In this document: positions 23,563 through 34,146 of the stretch, piece by piece | How the letters are laid out: the number at the start of each line of letters is the position of its first letter | Position numbering within the stretch: the first letter of the stretch is position 1 | Assembly: GCA_037976565.1 (NCBI GenBank) | Contig: CP137668.1 | Coordinates: 7,004,496 to 7,068,495 of the forward strand | Origin: Mesocentrotus franciscanus | Lineage: Eukaryota; Echinodermata; Echinoidea; Camarodonta; Strongylocentrotidae | Reading direction: 5' to 3' | Length of the DNA: 64,000 nt | The notes under the pieces: generated by a model | Database searches by the model: none | What the model was told of the DNA's origin: nothing | The model's input: only the letters and a program-made list of their open reading frames with translations | Made by a program: the position numbers and the translations under genes

Positions 23563-24514
23563 AATCTTGACATATGGTGTATAATAATGCATGTAAATCA
23601 ACAAATCTATTATATCAGAATATCTCTTTTCTGCTGGTGATAAGCATTACATTACACAACATTACACACATGCACTTTACCATACTCTTGCACCCACATT
23701 TGTATAAGCTTGTTTCAAACTTTACGCAATAGCCTAAAAAGCAATGTATTACCCTTTGCCTGTCACATGCCAACATGAAAGTTAATTAGTATACTTTGAA
23801 TAATTTTATACATCCTAAAATATTGTTTAAAAATAATATACATTTGTTTATGAAGAGAAACACATATAAATTTGTACTTGCACTGATGAGAAACTGGACG
23901 GAAAACACAATAACATAAATACAATAAACACAATCATAATATACACTGTATATCGTCTATTTAGAGCCGTAATTCTAGCTCCTAACAGATTTTTTATTAA
24001 AAAAATCTTCTTCTTCTTTTTCTTTCCCTGAATTCCCCTCTCTGCTGTTTGATAAGAAATATCAATTTCATTTTACAAAGAAGATTAATCTTCGCTTTTA
24101 AAAATTTTATGCTTTCAGAGCATTCATGAATAATGCCTTGACACCACTTATTTCACAATAGTGTAGATACTGGACTTATCTACAGTGTATACACCTGTAT
24201 GTGTGTTAACAAATTAGTGGACACAAAACAGACATATACGGTATATGTAGGACTATCATTTTAAAATCAAACAGCAATTAATAAATTATCATGCGTTTTG
24301 ATAGACTATGTACGTACAAACATGAAAATGCAATGCAGCACAGCTTATCATTTTTTTTTTTAAAGAATTTAATGTACATTGTACCTAAACAGTTAACATA
24401 TATCAAACTTTGCACAAGGTGTTTTGTTTTTCTACATAGGCTGATCAAAGGTTTCCACAAACTAATTTCAGACATTTCATATCCACCAATCAAAGTTCAA
24501 ATAGCTCAAACCTA
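23563..24514 (-). other. probable RITA1 3' untranslated region and intergenic DNA
   Basis: Downstream of the RITA1 stop on the minus strand. Very AT-rich, with no coding signal and no other feature seen. Confidence 0.4.
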
Positions 24515-25143
24515 TTACTTCCAAGGAGGTGGTTTGCTAGGTGTTGCTGAACGCCTCCCCGAAGCAGACTGAGGCCTGCTTCCTGTGGATGACCTTCGAC
24601 CTCCAGTGGCCGACCCAGGCCGACTTCCACTGGATGACATAGGCCGTTCACCCATGGTTGAGTTTGACCTCGATTCAAATTCAAGACTACCCTGAACAGG
24701 GGACCCCACAACAGAGGCGTTTTTCGACGTTTATCCGCCTTCTTGTCCGTCCATGGCGCCTCAAAAGAGGGCTCCTCAAGTGGTCCACCAAAGAGGGAGT
24801 GGTCGACATAAGTCGGTGTGTGCTGCTGAATCCGATACTTATTCCTCGTCTTAGGCATCGACGGGGAGACAGTAAGCATTGGCTTGATAGCTGGAGATTT
24901 CCTTGTCCCACTTGAGGGCGCTCTCTGTGGTGGACTATCGCTCCAGTCAACCTGTGTTTTCCTATTCCTATCTCTATGTGATCCGAAGAGTGTCTCGTCC
25001 ACTGATGAGTCATTGGATATCACCCGATATCTGTAGTTTTTTTTCACACCACCACTGGAAGTGTCTCTGCCCATGGACTCGCCCTGTACACTTAGGCTGG
25101 ACTGGCGCCCATCAGCAGTATTACGGAAAGAATAATTCGACAT
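24515..25143 (-). pseudogene. RITA1: RITA1 (RBPJ-interacting and tubulin-associated protein), one-base frameshift
   Basis: It reads MSNYSF from ATG at 25143. About residues 48-55 are VDETLFGS and 102-120 are KYRIQQHTPTYVDHSLFGG, followed by FEAPWTDKK. These paired VDE/D-x-LFG blocks and the HTP-Y motif define the RITA family. After KTPLLWG (about residue 147) the frame is lost at the GGGG run 24699-24702 (+ strand). The next frame continues PVQGSLEFESRSN, a Ser/Arg-rich tail and the family C terminus KPPPWK before TAA (24515-24517). One extra base would give about 209 residues; vertebrate proteins are somewhat longer. RITA exports RBPJ from the nucleus and binds tubulin, damping Notch signalling. 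The exon begins at 25173 after a TTTTTCAG acceptor, with frame open from it (QFRDDSLRDK), so an earlier start in an upstream exon is possible. Family assignment is firm; whether the shift is real is not. Confidence 0.85.
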
Positions 25144-25173
25144 TTTATCTCTCAACGAGTCATCCCTGAATTG

Positions 25174-27689
25174 CTGAAAAATGAAATCACCACATCCTAA
25201 GTAAGCAGTTACTGCATTATAACTTTGTACATGTACCTTTTAGAATGCAACAGTGAGCATGGTCGAAAATCTGAGTGGCTTGGGTAAACTTCTGCAGGTA
25301 GAAACTGTTATTTGTCCTGGAGACCTGGACAAAAAATATCTCTGTCTAGCCTTTTTGAAGGACCAATACACTGTGTTGACTTACTGATTGCTTGGTCCAG
25401 GTCCTGAGGACAAAAGAATAAAAAGGTACAATTTAGTTAAATGTCATGAAATTGATTCTTCAAAGACCATCGCACCAACATCAGACTTTGGGAGAAATTG
25501 CTATAGGAACAGATACATGTACCATGCTTGAAAATGTAAATCTTCTTAACAGAGATTCTCTCATTATAAATATCGTGATTTAGACCTTACTTAATTGAAT
25601 CAAATCTTTTTTTTGTTAAGAAAGGGTCATATTTGGATTGCTAAAGAACGAACATCTTAATCAACATACAACAAAAATTGCACCAATAGTTGATTTCATT
25701 CAATTTTGTTCTTCATCACATGTAATTATCATCAAGAAACCCTGCTAAAATTGGGGTTTCGAAAATGAAAATGAACTAAAGTTAGACCCCCAACAAGTTA
25801 CATAATTTACCTGCCACTGCTCGGGTACAATCCTTCCTACATTTATTAGCTACATGTACAACATGTAATAGGAAACCACTCATAATGTGCACCCACACAA
25901 TTGCATGCAAAGTTTATAGAGGGAAATAACGCGTTACTTTCCAAAGTGAGTCTAAGAGTCGATTGATTTCCATTCTTGCTAATTGGCTGTACATCCAAAC
26001 TCGATCTACATCCAACAGTTAGATATCCCATAAGCAAACAACAGACCCAGATATAAACTTTGCTCTATAATTATCCAAAGTTTGTGAAGGTATGGATCAT
26101 ATTACTTATTAGTTAGACGGTGATGAAAACAACTTATATCCACTCCTACAATGCATGAAGTCTAACCGTAAACGTAACGGGATGGACCTCATACCAGATG
26201 ACAGGTGTAAATCAATCGATCAAGTTTTTGAACTTTTATACCGGTAAAATACTCTACTATTACAACATAACATGGACTATCAAATCATTAGATTGAATCA
26301 TATATCACATTGGTACATGATTCTGTTAGTAAAGTGGATAGGAATTACAAATAAATTACTTTTAAAGCCCCTTTTCTCTCCCTTTTCCAGAGGCTTGGCA
26401 CATACATTGTACGCGAGCTCAGCGATAACGGTGCAGTCGCAATGTGTTATTTTTCAATAAGTCACGGGGAACGAAGCAAGCCCATACAAAGTACAACCGA
26501 TGTGCGGAAGTGCCAATTTGATGAGTGTACAAATCGCATTTGATAGGATACACAGGTCATGTACGTGTTTTGAAGGTTGCGATCTTTACACACACAAAAT
26601 TGGCAATGCGACTTATTCGTGAAATTATGGGCTAGCTTCAGTTACTGTGACTAGGCCATGTGTACTCTAACGCAGGCGTGAGTGTACGTATGAGGGCCAC
26701 TTATTTTATCACGTACGTAACATTAGAAAATGGAGGTACAAAGTTGAGTACGATGGACCCAATCAGCAGAAGTCTTGCTAAATTATAGGAAACTCAAGTA
26801 AAATTTCATCAACGAAACCGGTCAATTTTATTTGTTTGTTATTTGTCATCAATATTGAGTGGTTAATATGTATGATAAAAGTTTAGTATGATAGCTGCAG
26901 CAGGTTTTACAAAATATTGCGTGAATGTGCTGCAGTACAGTGTTGCCCAATTTTATACACAGCCAGGATAGTAATACTGCTATGTGTGCTTATAATCTAG
27001 CTACACAGTCAGACCGCAGCGTCGCGATAATGAGGCTGTAAGCTGATTTTTATTCAGCGTCTCATTGGTGATCTCGTAACATTCACGTGTGCTGAAATTC
27101 ACGAGATTTTCCGTGAGATTTGTAAGGGTGTACATGCAGCTGCTTTTGTGGTCGATAACTTCAGTCAACATGGCAGCACGCAACGGTAATTTACTCTCGA
27201 GATTTTCAGCTTCAGTTTGATATGTAATTTGCCATATTTCACAATTTTGAAACAATGCTTTTTCACCACTTTTATTGGTGTTATTTTTGTAACATTTCAA
27301 CAGCTATTTTGTACCCGAATTTCGCTTTTGGTTCCTGACTCTGGTACATAATTAATTTGTTTACTTTGAGATTCGTTCGAAAGATGAAAAGTCACTGATC
27401 AAAATAATGTCAAAACCTAATTTTCGCAAATTCATGTTCTCTTTATAATCATAGTAATTAAGACCCTAAAAACCTGGAAGTTACCAATTTGTTACCAATT
27501 TGTTCTTTCTATGATGGCGCGAAATTGTGTGATTTCATACTCGTGCACGCTCGCCGACTGAGCAATGGCAATGCATAACTGATTATTACACTCCAGGGAG
27601 CTCCGCCGCGCCACCGACTGGCCGAAAAACATAAGAAAAATGATTTAAAAAGAAATATTGTAGAAAAAAAAATATCTAGATGGCAGCTG
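25174..27689. other. RITA1 upstream intron and intergenic DNA
   Basis: Minus-strand intron sequence runs away from the acceptor at 25174-25175. A minus-strand donor CAG|GTAAAT near 25811 could close a 5' exon, but this is unproven. The ORF at 27001-27300 (minus) has no recognisable features and is not called. Confidence 0.35.
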
Positions 27690-27966
27690 GATCAAGAACG
27701 TCACCTGCGCAGGTGACGTTCTTGATCGGGTCCTTAGATTGTTGTCATGACTGCCTACGCGCAAGTGCATTAACAGCGCACGCCACAAGGCACGCTTGCT
27801 AAGTTCTGGTATTCAGAATGTTAATGAACCAAAGCGGAACATATGTGACGTAGTTGACGTATTTGACCAATCAGAACTCTTTATTATCACATCGGCAAAA
27901 TTGACTACTTCTATTAATTATTCATAAACATTCGCGTGATTTTTCTTGGTTCCTGACTCTGGTACA
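27328..27966. repeat. 21-bp direct repeat pair spaced about 600 bp
   Basis: TTGGTTCCTGACTCTGGTAC(A) occurs at 27328-27348 and again at 27946-27966 in the same orientation. The DNA between includes the 38-bp palindrome. It could mark the ends of an insertion, but no inverted ends or longer terminal repeats are seen. Confidence 0.5.
27690..27727. repeat. perfect 38-bp palindrome
   Basis: The 19-base arm GATCAAGAACGTCACCTGC is followed with no spacer by its exact complement. It includes two E-boxes (CACCTG, CAGGTG) and two CRE-like half sites (AACGTCAC, GTGACGTT), all perfectly symmetrical about 27708/27709. Confidence 0.95.
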
Positions 27967-28835
27967 GCGTAAAATATAATAATTTTGATATCATTGTAAA
28001 GAAAAATATCTATGCTTTATGCTGATTATAACATCTTTGTGTCGCAAGAATGATTTCTATGTGAAAATCAGCCCTACTCTTAAGATAGATTTATCGTCAA
28101 AAAACCCCATTTTCTAGGCGAAATATCTGTTCCCCAAAAATATTTAACATGATTGTCATATATGTATACAGAAAGTGCAACGTCTTATCTGTAAAATAAG
28201 ACCAATTTCATGAAAAATGAACAATTATAAAGGCAAAAACTGCCAATCGGAATGACCGTCTGCACAACTCATTACGTATGCAAGACACGTAAATTCGTGC
28301 ATACGTGCTGAATAAAATAGAGGGTTTTCGCACCGGCTGCGAACTGACTGTACATGTACAACTACAAGGTAATATTGGAAAAAGTCTTGTAACCCTGGGC
28401 CTGCTTAGCTCAGGGCAAGTAAGAAAATTTATGAGTTTCTCGTCCCCGCCCGCCTCCTTTTGTTTACTATTTACTATTCAGAAAAAACCCACAAAAAAGG
28501 GCTGTGAAGTACAAATTGTATAAATAGCTTCTAGACTCTATAGCTACTTCAAGCTGAACACATGTACATTTTCCAATGTTTCTGCTTAGCAAGTGGACTA
28601 AAATGACACAAATCATTTGTTTTGTAATACATTGCATCAGTATACCGGTACTCAAATAGCACAATATCTGTGAATAAATATACCTTGGCCAGCCATATTT
28701 AGCATGGTGGCCATCTTGGAATAAAATAGTAGGAGCCGACCCTACCCAAATCAGAGGCTAACGAACGAAAGAGACAGAAATTTTCGGTCTATAGCAGTGT
28801 AGGCTAGGACCCTATTATAACTAAGTAGATCTAAA

Positions 28836-28952
28836 GAAACATTCTCGACGTCGATGAGAAGGCCCGATAGTATCGATTTCATGATATGTCTAGCTAGTAA
28901 ACTCTTCGTAAAACGGCATAGGAAAATCAGAGACATCTCCGTATGCGGACAA
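28836..28952. repeat. dispersed repeat, copy 1 (second at 30401-30495)
   Basis: Shared text includes ACATTCTCGACG, AAGGCCCGATAGT, TAGTAAACTCTTCGTAAAAC, ATAGGAAAATC and GAGACATCTC. Both copies are in the same orientation; the second runs straight into the GAA tract. Confidence 0.75.
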
Positions 28953-29758
28953 AGCTACGACGGTCTCATCATTGGTTTCGAGAAACGGGCCCCTAGCTGG
29001 TTTCGACAAGTTCAAGAATCAAGTTACTACTAGGCCTACGGCTAGTATAGTACGGTACGGTAGGCCTACACGATTTGCGATACATGGGACCATACTATCA
29101 AAATTATTACAGTAAACAACCTAGATCCATGACCATATTTTTACTTCATTCTACATCACCACAATTGCACAAAGAGATATGGCTACAAAATATGAGTAAA
29201 ATGTGCGTGATTCTTACCGATAAATGAAAACAACTCTATTTCACGTCGATATGGGATTAATTCGTCGAACATATTCCCGAAATGCCGCCACCAAGGATAG
29301 TGTACGTACGTGCGTCACCTGCCAACGAGCCGGTGTACGTGTCACGACAGCTAAGTTCCGCAGACAGATTTGGTACCGGCGAGAGGCCAGCGCATCGCCA
29401 AATCCGTCCGGAACATTTAATGCTCTTGACGAAATAAACCGTCTCCATCATATGACGGGGAAAAAAGACCAGCTTTAGTTATTATTGATGTGTTGATGTT
29501 GTTGTTGTTGCTGTTGCTTTTGTTGTTGGTGTTGTGTTAGTTTTAACCGCGCTTATATACTTTTTCATGACCGAAACATTAATTGCTCTTTCAAAAAGCA
29601 GTAAGCCTAGCCTAGGGCCTTAATTTAGTAGCAATTTAGTTTCCTAGACTTATATTGAAATTACTATATAGGCCTACCTCACTTGCTCTCTGAGGAATTA
29701 TATCAGTGATTTTGGGAGTAATCCGACAACCTCTCTACCAGGTAGGCTTATATCAGTA
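28953..29758. other. intergenic DNA, nothing firm
   Basis: About 0.8 kb. An 84-codon frame at 29224-29478 is overlapped by a minus-strand frame and has no recognisable motif. A TTG/TTGTTG-rich stretch lies at about 29485-29535. Confidence 0.4.
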
Positions 29759-29759
29759 A

Positions 29760-29854
29760 CGGTAGTAGTATAGTAGAAGTAGTTGTAGTAGCCTAGCAGT
29801 ATAATAGTAAAAGCAGTGGTAGTAGTAGCCTAGTAGCCGTAGTAGTAGTAGTAC

Positions 29855-29902
<48 letters not shown>
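29760..29902 (+). repeat. GTA trinucleotide repeat
   Basis: An imperfect then perfect GTAGTA run, ending directly at CAGTGGCGTAATGAGC, which looks like a DNA-element terminus. Confidence 0.9.
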
Positions 29903-29903
<1 letters not shown>

Positions 29904-30110
29904 CAGTGGCGTAATGAGCAAAAAACGTTTGGGGGGTCAGAGCACATATTTTGTTTTAGGGGGGTCCAGTTTTTGAGGCAAAATTTAGCGCCGATTCAGC
30001 CGGTCGGTGAATAAGCGGGGTGGGGTAAGAGCACATATTTTATTGTTTTATCCAGTTTTGAGGAAAATGTAGCGCCAACTCAGCCAGTCGGTGAATAAGC
30101 GGGGTAAGAG
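29903..30110 (+). mobile_element. truncated DNA element with two tandem ~90-bp units
   Basis: Begins CAGTGGCGTAATGAGC, a hAT-like terminus. AGAGCACATATTTTNTT, GCGCC and CAGCC/TCGGTGAATAAGCGGG blocks occur twice (about 29936-30022 and 30026-30104). No matching right end is found; the 126-bp element 30111-30236 is inserted in its distal part. Confidence 0.55.
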
Positions 30111-30236
30111 CAGGCCTGTAGCCAAGATCACACACCCATCCTCATAGACCCCTGGCCCTCCCCAGGACGTCGATCAATTACATGTATGTGCCCCCCAAAA
30201 AAAAAAAAAAAACATCAAACTCTGGCTACGGCCCTG
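30111..30236 (+). mobile_element. 126-bp hAT-type miniature element with 8-bp target duplication
   Basis: The left end is CAGGCCTGTAGCCA. The right end TGGCTACGGCCCTG is its imperfect complement. The 8-bp target duplication GGTAAGAG is exact (30103-30110 and 30237-30244). CAG...CTG ends with an 8-bp duplication are the hAT signature. It is nested in the preceding element. Confidence 0.85.
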
Positions 30237-30400
30237 GGTAAGAGCACAGTAAGAGCACAGTAATGCATAATATTGTGACTAAGGATTCTCTCAGCTCATC
30301 ATCGACACCATTAAGATTAAGATCAGAATTTATTCTTGGCGCAAATATTCACAGCAACTGAATGATACGCGCTATTATTCGTTGAAAGTAAAACTAAAAC

Positions 30401-30495
30401 TAAAACATTCTCGACGATAAGGCCCGATAGTGTCTAGTTAGTAAACTCTTCGTAAAACGGTATAGGAAAATCGGAGACATCTCTGTATTAGGCGG
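30401..30495. repeat. dispersed repeat, copy 2
   Basis: Counterpart of 28836-28952 (AAGGCCCGATAGTGTC, TAGTAAACTCTTCGTAAAAC, GGAGACATCTCTGTA). It ends where the GAA array starts. Confidence 0.75.
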
Positions 30496-30698
30496 AGAAG
30501 AAGAAGAAGAAGAAGAAGAAGAAGAAGAAGAAGAAGAAGAAGAAGAAGAAGAAGAAGAAGAAGAAGAAGAAGAAGAAGAAGAAGAAGAAGAAGAAGAAGA
30601 AGAAGAAGAAGAAGAAGAAGAAGAAGAAGAAGAAGAAGAAGAAGAAGAAGAAGAAGAAGAAGAAGAAGAAGAAGAAGAAGAAGAAGAAGAAGAAGAAA
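30495..30698 (+). repeat. uninterrupted GAA/TTC tract, about 68 units
   Basis: Perfect AGA/GAA repeat of about 204 bp. The leucine-only and serine-only frames on the minus strand are by-products. Polypurine tracts of this length can form triplex (H-DNA). Confidence 0.98.
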
Positions 30699-30703
30699 GT
30701 TCA

Positions 30704-30740
30704 TGCATGGCTAATCGTCAACGAAACGATCAGCCATGCA
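30704..30740. repeat. 14-bp stem-loop after the GAA tract
   Basis: TGCATGGCTAATCG, a 9-base loop, then CGATCAGCCATGCA: a stem with one mismatch, six bases after the GAA run. Confidence 0.8.
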
Positions 30741-31162
30741 CAAAGTCTTTTGTCAACTCTGTTTGTTGCTACGCCAGCCAGTGAAAACGAATTCGTTTAC
30801 TACAATTAATAAAGCATTAATTTAAACAAACAGAACTTTGTTATTCCTGGCTCATTTTTTCTGATTGAGGTGTCATATTATGAAAGGAGAAAATGAACTT
30901 TCTGGAAATGTGATTTTCTCTTTGAAATTCAGATACCGTTCGCCAAATGACTTTTTGGTACCCTTTCTTCAAATTGTTTTTAATACTCATGCGTGAAATA
31001 TGCATCCTAGGGGTTACATCAAATGAAAGAGGAGGATCTAAGCTTTACAATTATTTGTCATTTATTAATTATAATATTGTGATTAAGTTATGATAAAACA
31101 TCGATAATTCTCGGTTTCGTTTTTTCTTGGACGCACTGTACATAATATACAGTATATATAAT

Positions 31163-31235
31163 ATCCTCTCTCTCTCTCTCTCTCCTCTGTCTCCCTGTCT
31201 GTCTGTCTGTCTCTCTGTCTTTCTCTGTCTCTCTG

Positions 31236-31279
<44 letters not shown>

Positions 31280-31457
31280 AATTATAATCTCTATGTATTT
31301 ATCTTCTCTCTCTCTCTCTCTCACGCTCTTTCTCTCTGTCTCTGTCTCTCTCTATATATATATAATCTCTATTTATCTATCTTCTCCCTCTTTCTCTCAC
31401 TCACTCTCTCTCTCTATATATATAATCTCTATTTATCTATCTCCTCTCTTTCTCTCA

Positions 31458-31488
<31 letters not shown>

Positions 31489-31703
31489 ACTCTCACTCCC
31501 ATCTCTCTGTCTCTTACTCTCTCTCTCTCTCTTTCTCTCCCTCTCTCTCTCTCTCTCTTTCTCTCTGTCTCTATCTTTCTTTCTTTATTTCTCTATCTCT
31601 CTTCATCTCTCTACCTTTCTATCTATCTTACCTCTCTTGGCTCTCTCTTTCTATCTATCTCTTTCATTCTCTCTCTCTGTCTCTGTCTCTCTCTCTCTTC
31701 CTG

Positions 31704-31745
<42 letters not shown>
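31163..31745 (+). repeat. CT/TA microsatellite bordering Trf-A
   Basis: Long CTCT runs with TATATA and TATCTA interruptions. Similar tracts border the other two Trf blocks (35393-35665 and 37737-38070). On the Trf coding strand these are GA repeats, the kind reported to flank Trf genes. Confidence 0.95.
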
Positions 31746-31746
<1 letters not shown>

Positions 31747-31763
31747 GAATATATATGAATATC

Positions 31764-32131
31764 CATTTTCCCTTCATTGTTGTCTTCGTCAATAAATTTA
31801 TAACATGATCAATCCAGCTGCTTTAGGAAAGTACTAGGGGCTACATTATTGAACGCTTCACAAGTATTTGTATGAGTTCAGTTATTATCTTTATTCTGTA
31901 CAAGTCTTCGAAAATTTAGTATGAAATTGGAGTTCAATAATTCGTCAGTATTTTCATGCATCTTTCACTGGCTTCCAGTCTGTTGTATTTGAATTTGTAG
32001 AAACACTTTGTAGTCTTTGGTACGATTATGACGCGTTAATAAAAGCGTTCTGTCCAATGAAAGACATTGGTGAATAATATTACATATTAACAAAAAGCAA
32101 TCTGTTTTCTCTCTTTTTTTTAATACAAAAT
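31764..32131 (-). repeat. Trf-A 3' flank, segmental duplication
   Basis: About 370 bp repeated at 35670-36054 and 38075-38446 (shared: ACATGATCAATCCAGCTGC, TACTAGGGGCTA, CATGCATCTTTCACTGGCTT, TCTGTCCAA). On the minus strand it follows each Trf stop codon and is probably 3' UTR plus flank. A minus-strand AATAAA at 31890-31895 is a candidate polyadenylation signal; the third copy has one at 38202-38207. Confidence 0.85.
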
Positions 32132-33396
32132 CTACACTTCAACGATCACATTGGTGTCTACTTCATTAATTGTGATCTCGACCACTCCAGGTAGTGAAGA
32201 TGTCGTTAGGCTTTCCGTCGTTGGATGCTCCTCCTCCTGACTTCCATTCTCGCCCCCACGTCCTCGGTTGCCATGGGGATGACGGTGGCCATCGCGCCTG
32301 GGAGATCCTTCTTCGGTTCCGTTGCGTCTGCCGAAGGGTCGGTCTCCGAAAGGCTTTCTACCCAAGGGGTTGAACCGGAAGGGCCTCGTCTCAATCATTG
32401 ATCTGTCCTGATCCCCATCTCCGGTCTTGCTGGGATGAGGGTGCTGGAGATCTCCGTCTCATTATGATCTTGGTGACCTTCTGTGTGGATATGATGATGA
32501 TGGTGTTGGTGATGGCCATGGTGGCGATGGTGGTGAGGGTGTTCCTCTGGTTGGTCAAGAGAAGGAGGATCGCGTCCAGGACCATCACGTTGGGCAGCAT
32601 CAGTTTCTTCTTCTCCGTGACCATGCCTGCCTCCTTGACCGAAGAAAGGTCTTCCAGCACCTTCGGGTCTGAAGCCACCAAATCCAGGTCCGTCGAATCT
32701 CCTACCACCCATCGGACCGCCATTTTGTCTCCGTCCATCCATCTGTGGGGCACCAAGTCCAGGTCCATCAAACCTCCTTCCATCCATTGGTCCACCATCT
32801 TGCCTAGGTCCACCCATCTGCATTCCATCAGGCCTTCCACCAAAGCGACCTTGTCCCCTCTCTCTGCCATTCTCCTTTCCTCGTTGTCCATGGAAACCTC
32901 TCCTTGCCTGAACTGTAAGGGGTAATGAAATCATCGAAATAATTAATTTATCACATTTTGCATTATCATCTTTAGCTCTACATTGGTTTATGGCAGGTGA
33001 CAAAGAAGAATGGTAACTCGCCTCTTTTGATTTTTTTTCCCGTTGTGTTAAACCTTACCAGAGGATATGCGGTTGGATATTCATAACTCTTTATTCTAAC
33101 CGACTTGAATTTGAATACCAGATGGCTTAGAAACATAAGACATTGGTATTTTCCATTTCTTTTTTTCATCCGAAAAACTGAAATGATATAGGCCTATTAA
33201 AGAAGAAATCTTATTGTGTAACGAATAAGTTAGAAACGCATATTATCAGAAATGAAATAACCATTATACTCATGTGAGTGGTTTGTTGACTATATATTCA
33301 CCACTTATCAAGTAATACCGAGTAATAATTTGATTTCTTACCCGGGATAGCAAGAGTAGCCACAATAGCAACGATGATTATCGCCTTCACCTCCAT
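32132..33396 (-). pseudogene. Trf: Transformer (185/333) immune effector gene A, frameshifted
   Basis: Exon 1 (33396-33342) encodes the leader MEVKAIIIVAIVATLAIP. A 429-bp intron follows, then exon 2 from 32912. Mature start V-QARRGFHGQRGKENG, then a Gly/Arg-rich part with GMQMGGPRQDGG and GRRFDGPGFGG repeats, an acidic step GEEETDAAQ, and a His-rich part (HPHHHRHHGHHQHHHHH). This two-exon order and these element types are specific to the sea urchin Trf family. As written, the frame stops at 32395-32397 after IRTDQ (190 residues). The next frame carries the usual end: IETRPFRFNPLG, then TNVIVEV and stop at 32132. Comparison with Trf-C (GAGACGGGAGA against GAGACGGAGA) places one missing base at 32454-32455. 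The canonical RGD is absent (RHGHG). Truncated and frameshifted Trf messages are common in this family. Confidence 0.9.
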
Positions 33397-33800
33397 TAGT
33401 AAGGTCTCTCTGATTCTACAAGCTTTCTCTAGATTCTTTGCCTTCTAAGAGAGAACTAGCTCCAAACTCTACAACTATCTGCTGGATCACTCAATTTATA
33501 TGCTTTCTACCATAGATTGAAATCACACTCGTACCAGACCGTGTCAGGAAATCAGGAATTACCAGGTATACCCTGTTCTGGTTGATAATTGTTTTTATTT
33601 TGTTTTGTTGTTTTTCAATGTCAAACTTTGTTAGTATATTTAACCTTTATCCTACTTAGACTTATCAACAATATTGCTTTGGAGAGAGCGTTGTACCAGT
33701 ACGTAAAACTATCTATATCAACTTCGGATATCCGGTAGAGCCATGTATTGGGTGACACCGATGTCGCGTCTTAGTAGTCACCCCTGGAATTTGCGAGGGG
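33397..33800 (-). promoter_or_regulatory. Trf-A promoter and 5' flank
   Basis: A minus-strand TATAAAT at 33494-33500 lies about 100 bp before the ATG, followed by GTGATCCAGCAGATAGTTGT and a short 5' UTR. The same arrangement with few changes occurs before Trf-C (TATAAAT 40273-40279, flank 40175-40575), so the promoter lies inside the duplicated unit. Confidence 0.75.
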
Positions 33801-33828
33801 GCTAATGGTAATCGTTTTTTTTCTCTCT

Positions 33829-33852
33829 TTTCTCTCTGCCTGCCTGTCTGTT

Positions 33853-33889
<37 letters not shown>

Positions 33890-34130
33890 TATTTTCTCTC
33901 TCCCCCTCTCCCTCTATCTGAAATATTGCATTGATTCGAAAGCCATTTTACAAAGTTGTCAAAGAGTCTAGGCAATGACAACATCATCAAAACAATTATT
34001 ATCATTACCATTATCATCATCATCATCATCATCATCAATATTCTCATATATATATATATATATATATATTCTCTCCCAATATTCCCATCATCTATTTCTC
34101 CGTCATTATCATCATCATCATCATCACAAT
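33829..34130 (+). repeat. CT, TCA and TA microsatellites
   Basis: CT runs (33829-33920), then TCATCA (34015-34036), TATATA (34045-34068) and TCATCATCA again (34108-34126). GA and GAT simple repeats between Trf genes are a reported feature of this gene cluster. Confidence 0.9.
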
Positions 34131-34146
34131 CGAGTCATATAGATTT

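Noticed and set aside
27171..27187. ATG GCA GCA CGC AAC G followed by GTAATT, a possible plus-strand first coding exon
   Set aside because: Only five codons, and no downstream exon in phase could be identified.
27328..27966. LTR retroelement or long terminal repeat pair
   Set aside because: The repeat is only 21 bp, with no primer-binding site or coding sequence between.
28706..28730. minus-strand AAGATGGCCACCATG, YY1-like motif and possible first exon of RITA1
   Set aside because: Joining its apparent donor to the RITA1 acceptor puts the reading frame into a stop codon; kept only as a possible promoter motif.
29224..29478. 84-codon Arg/Thr-rich frame
   Set aside because: Overlapped by an equally long opposite frame, no motif or neighbouring exon signals.
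30400..30708. poly-Ser and poly-Leu frames
   Set aside because: Frames of the GAA/TTC tract read on the minus strand.
31127..31795. 222- and 151-codon frames rich in Ser, Leu and Tyr
   Set aside because: Translation of CT/TA microsatellite; no codon or motif evidence for a protein.
32398..32925. 175-codon plus-strand frame over Trf-A
   Set aside because: Antisense shadow of the Trf exon 2; the minus strand matches the family.
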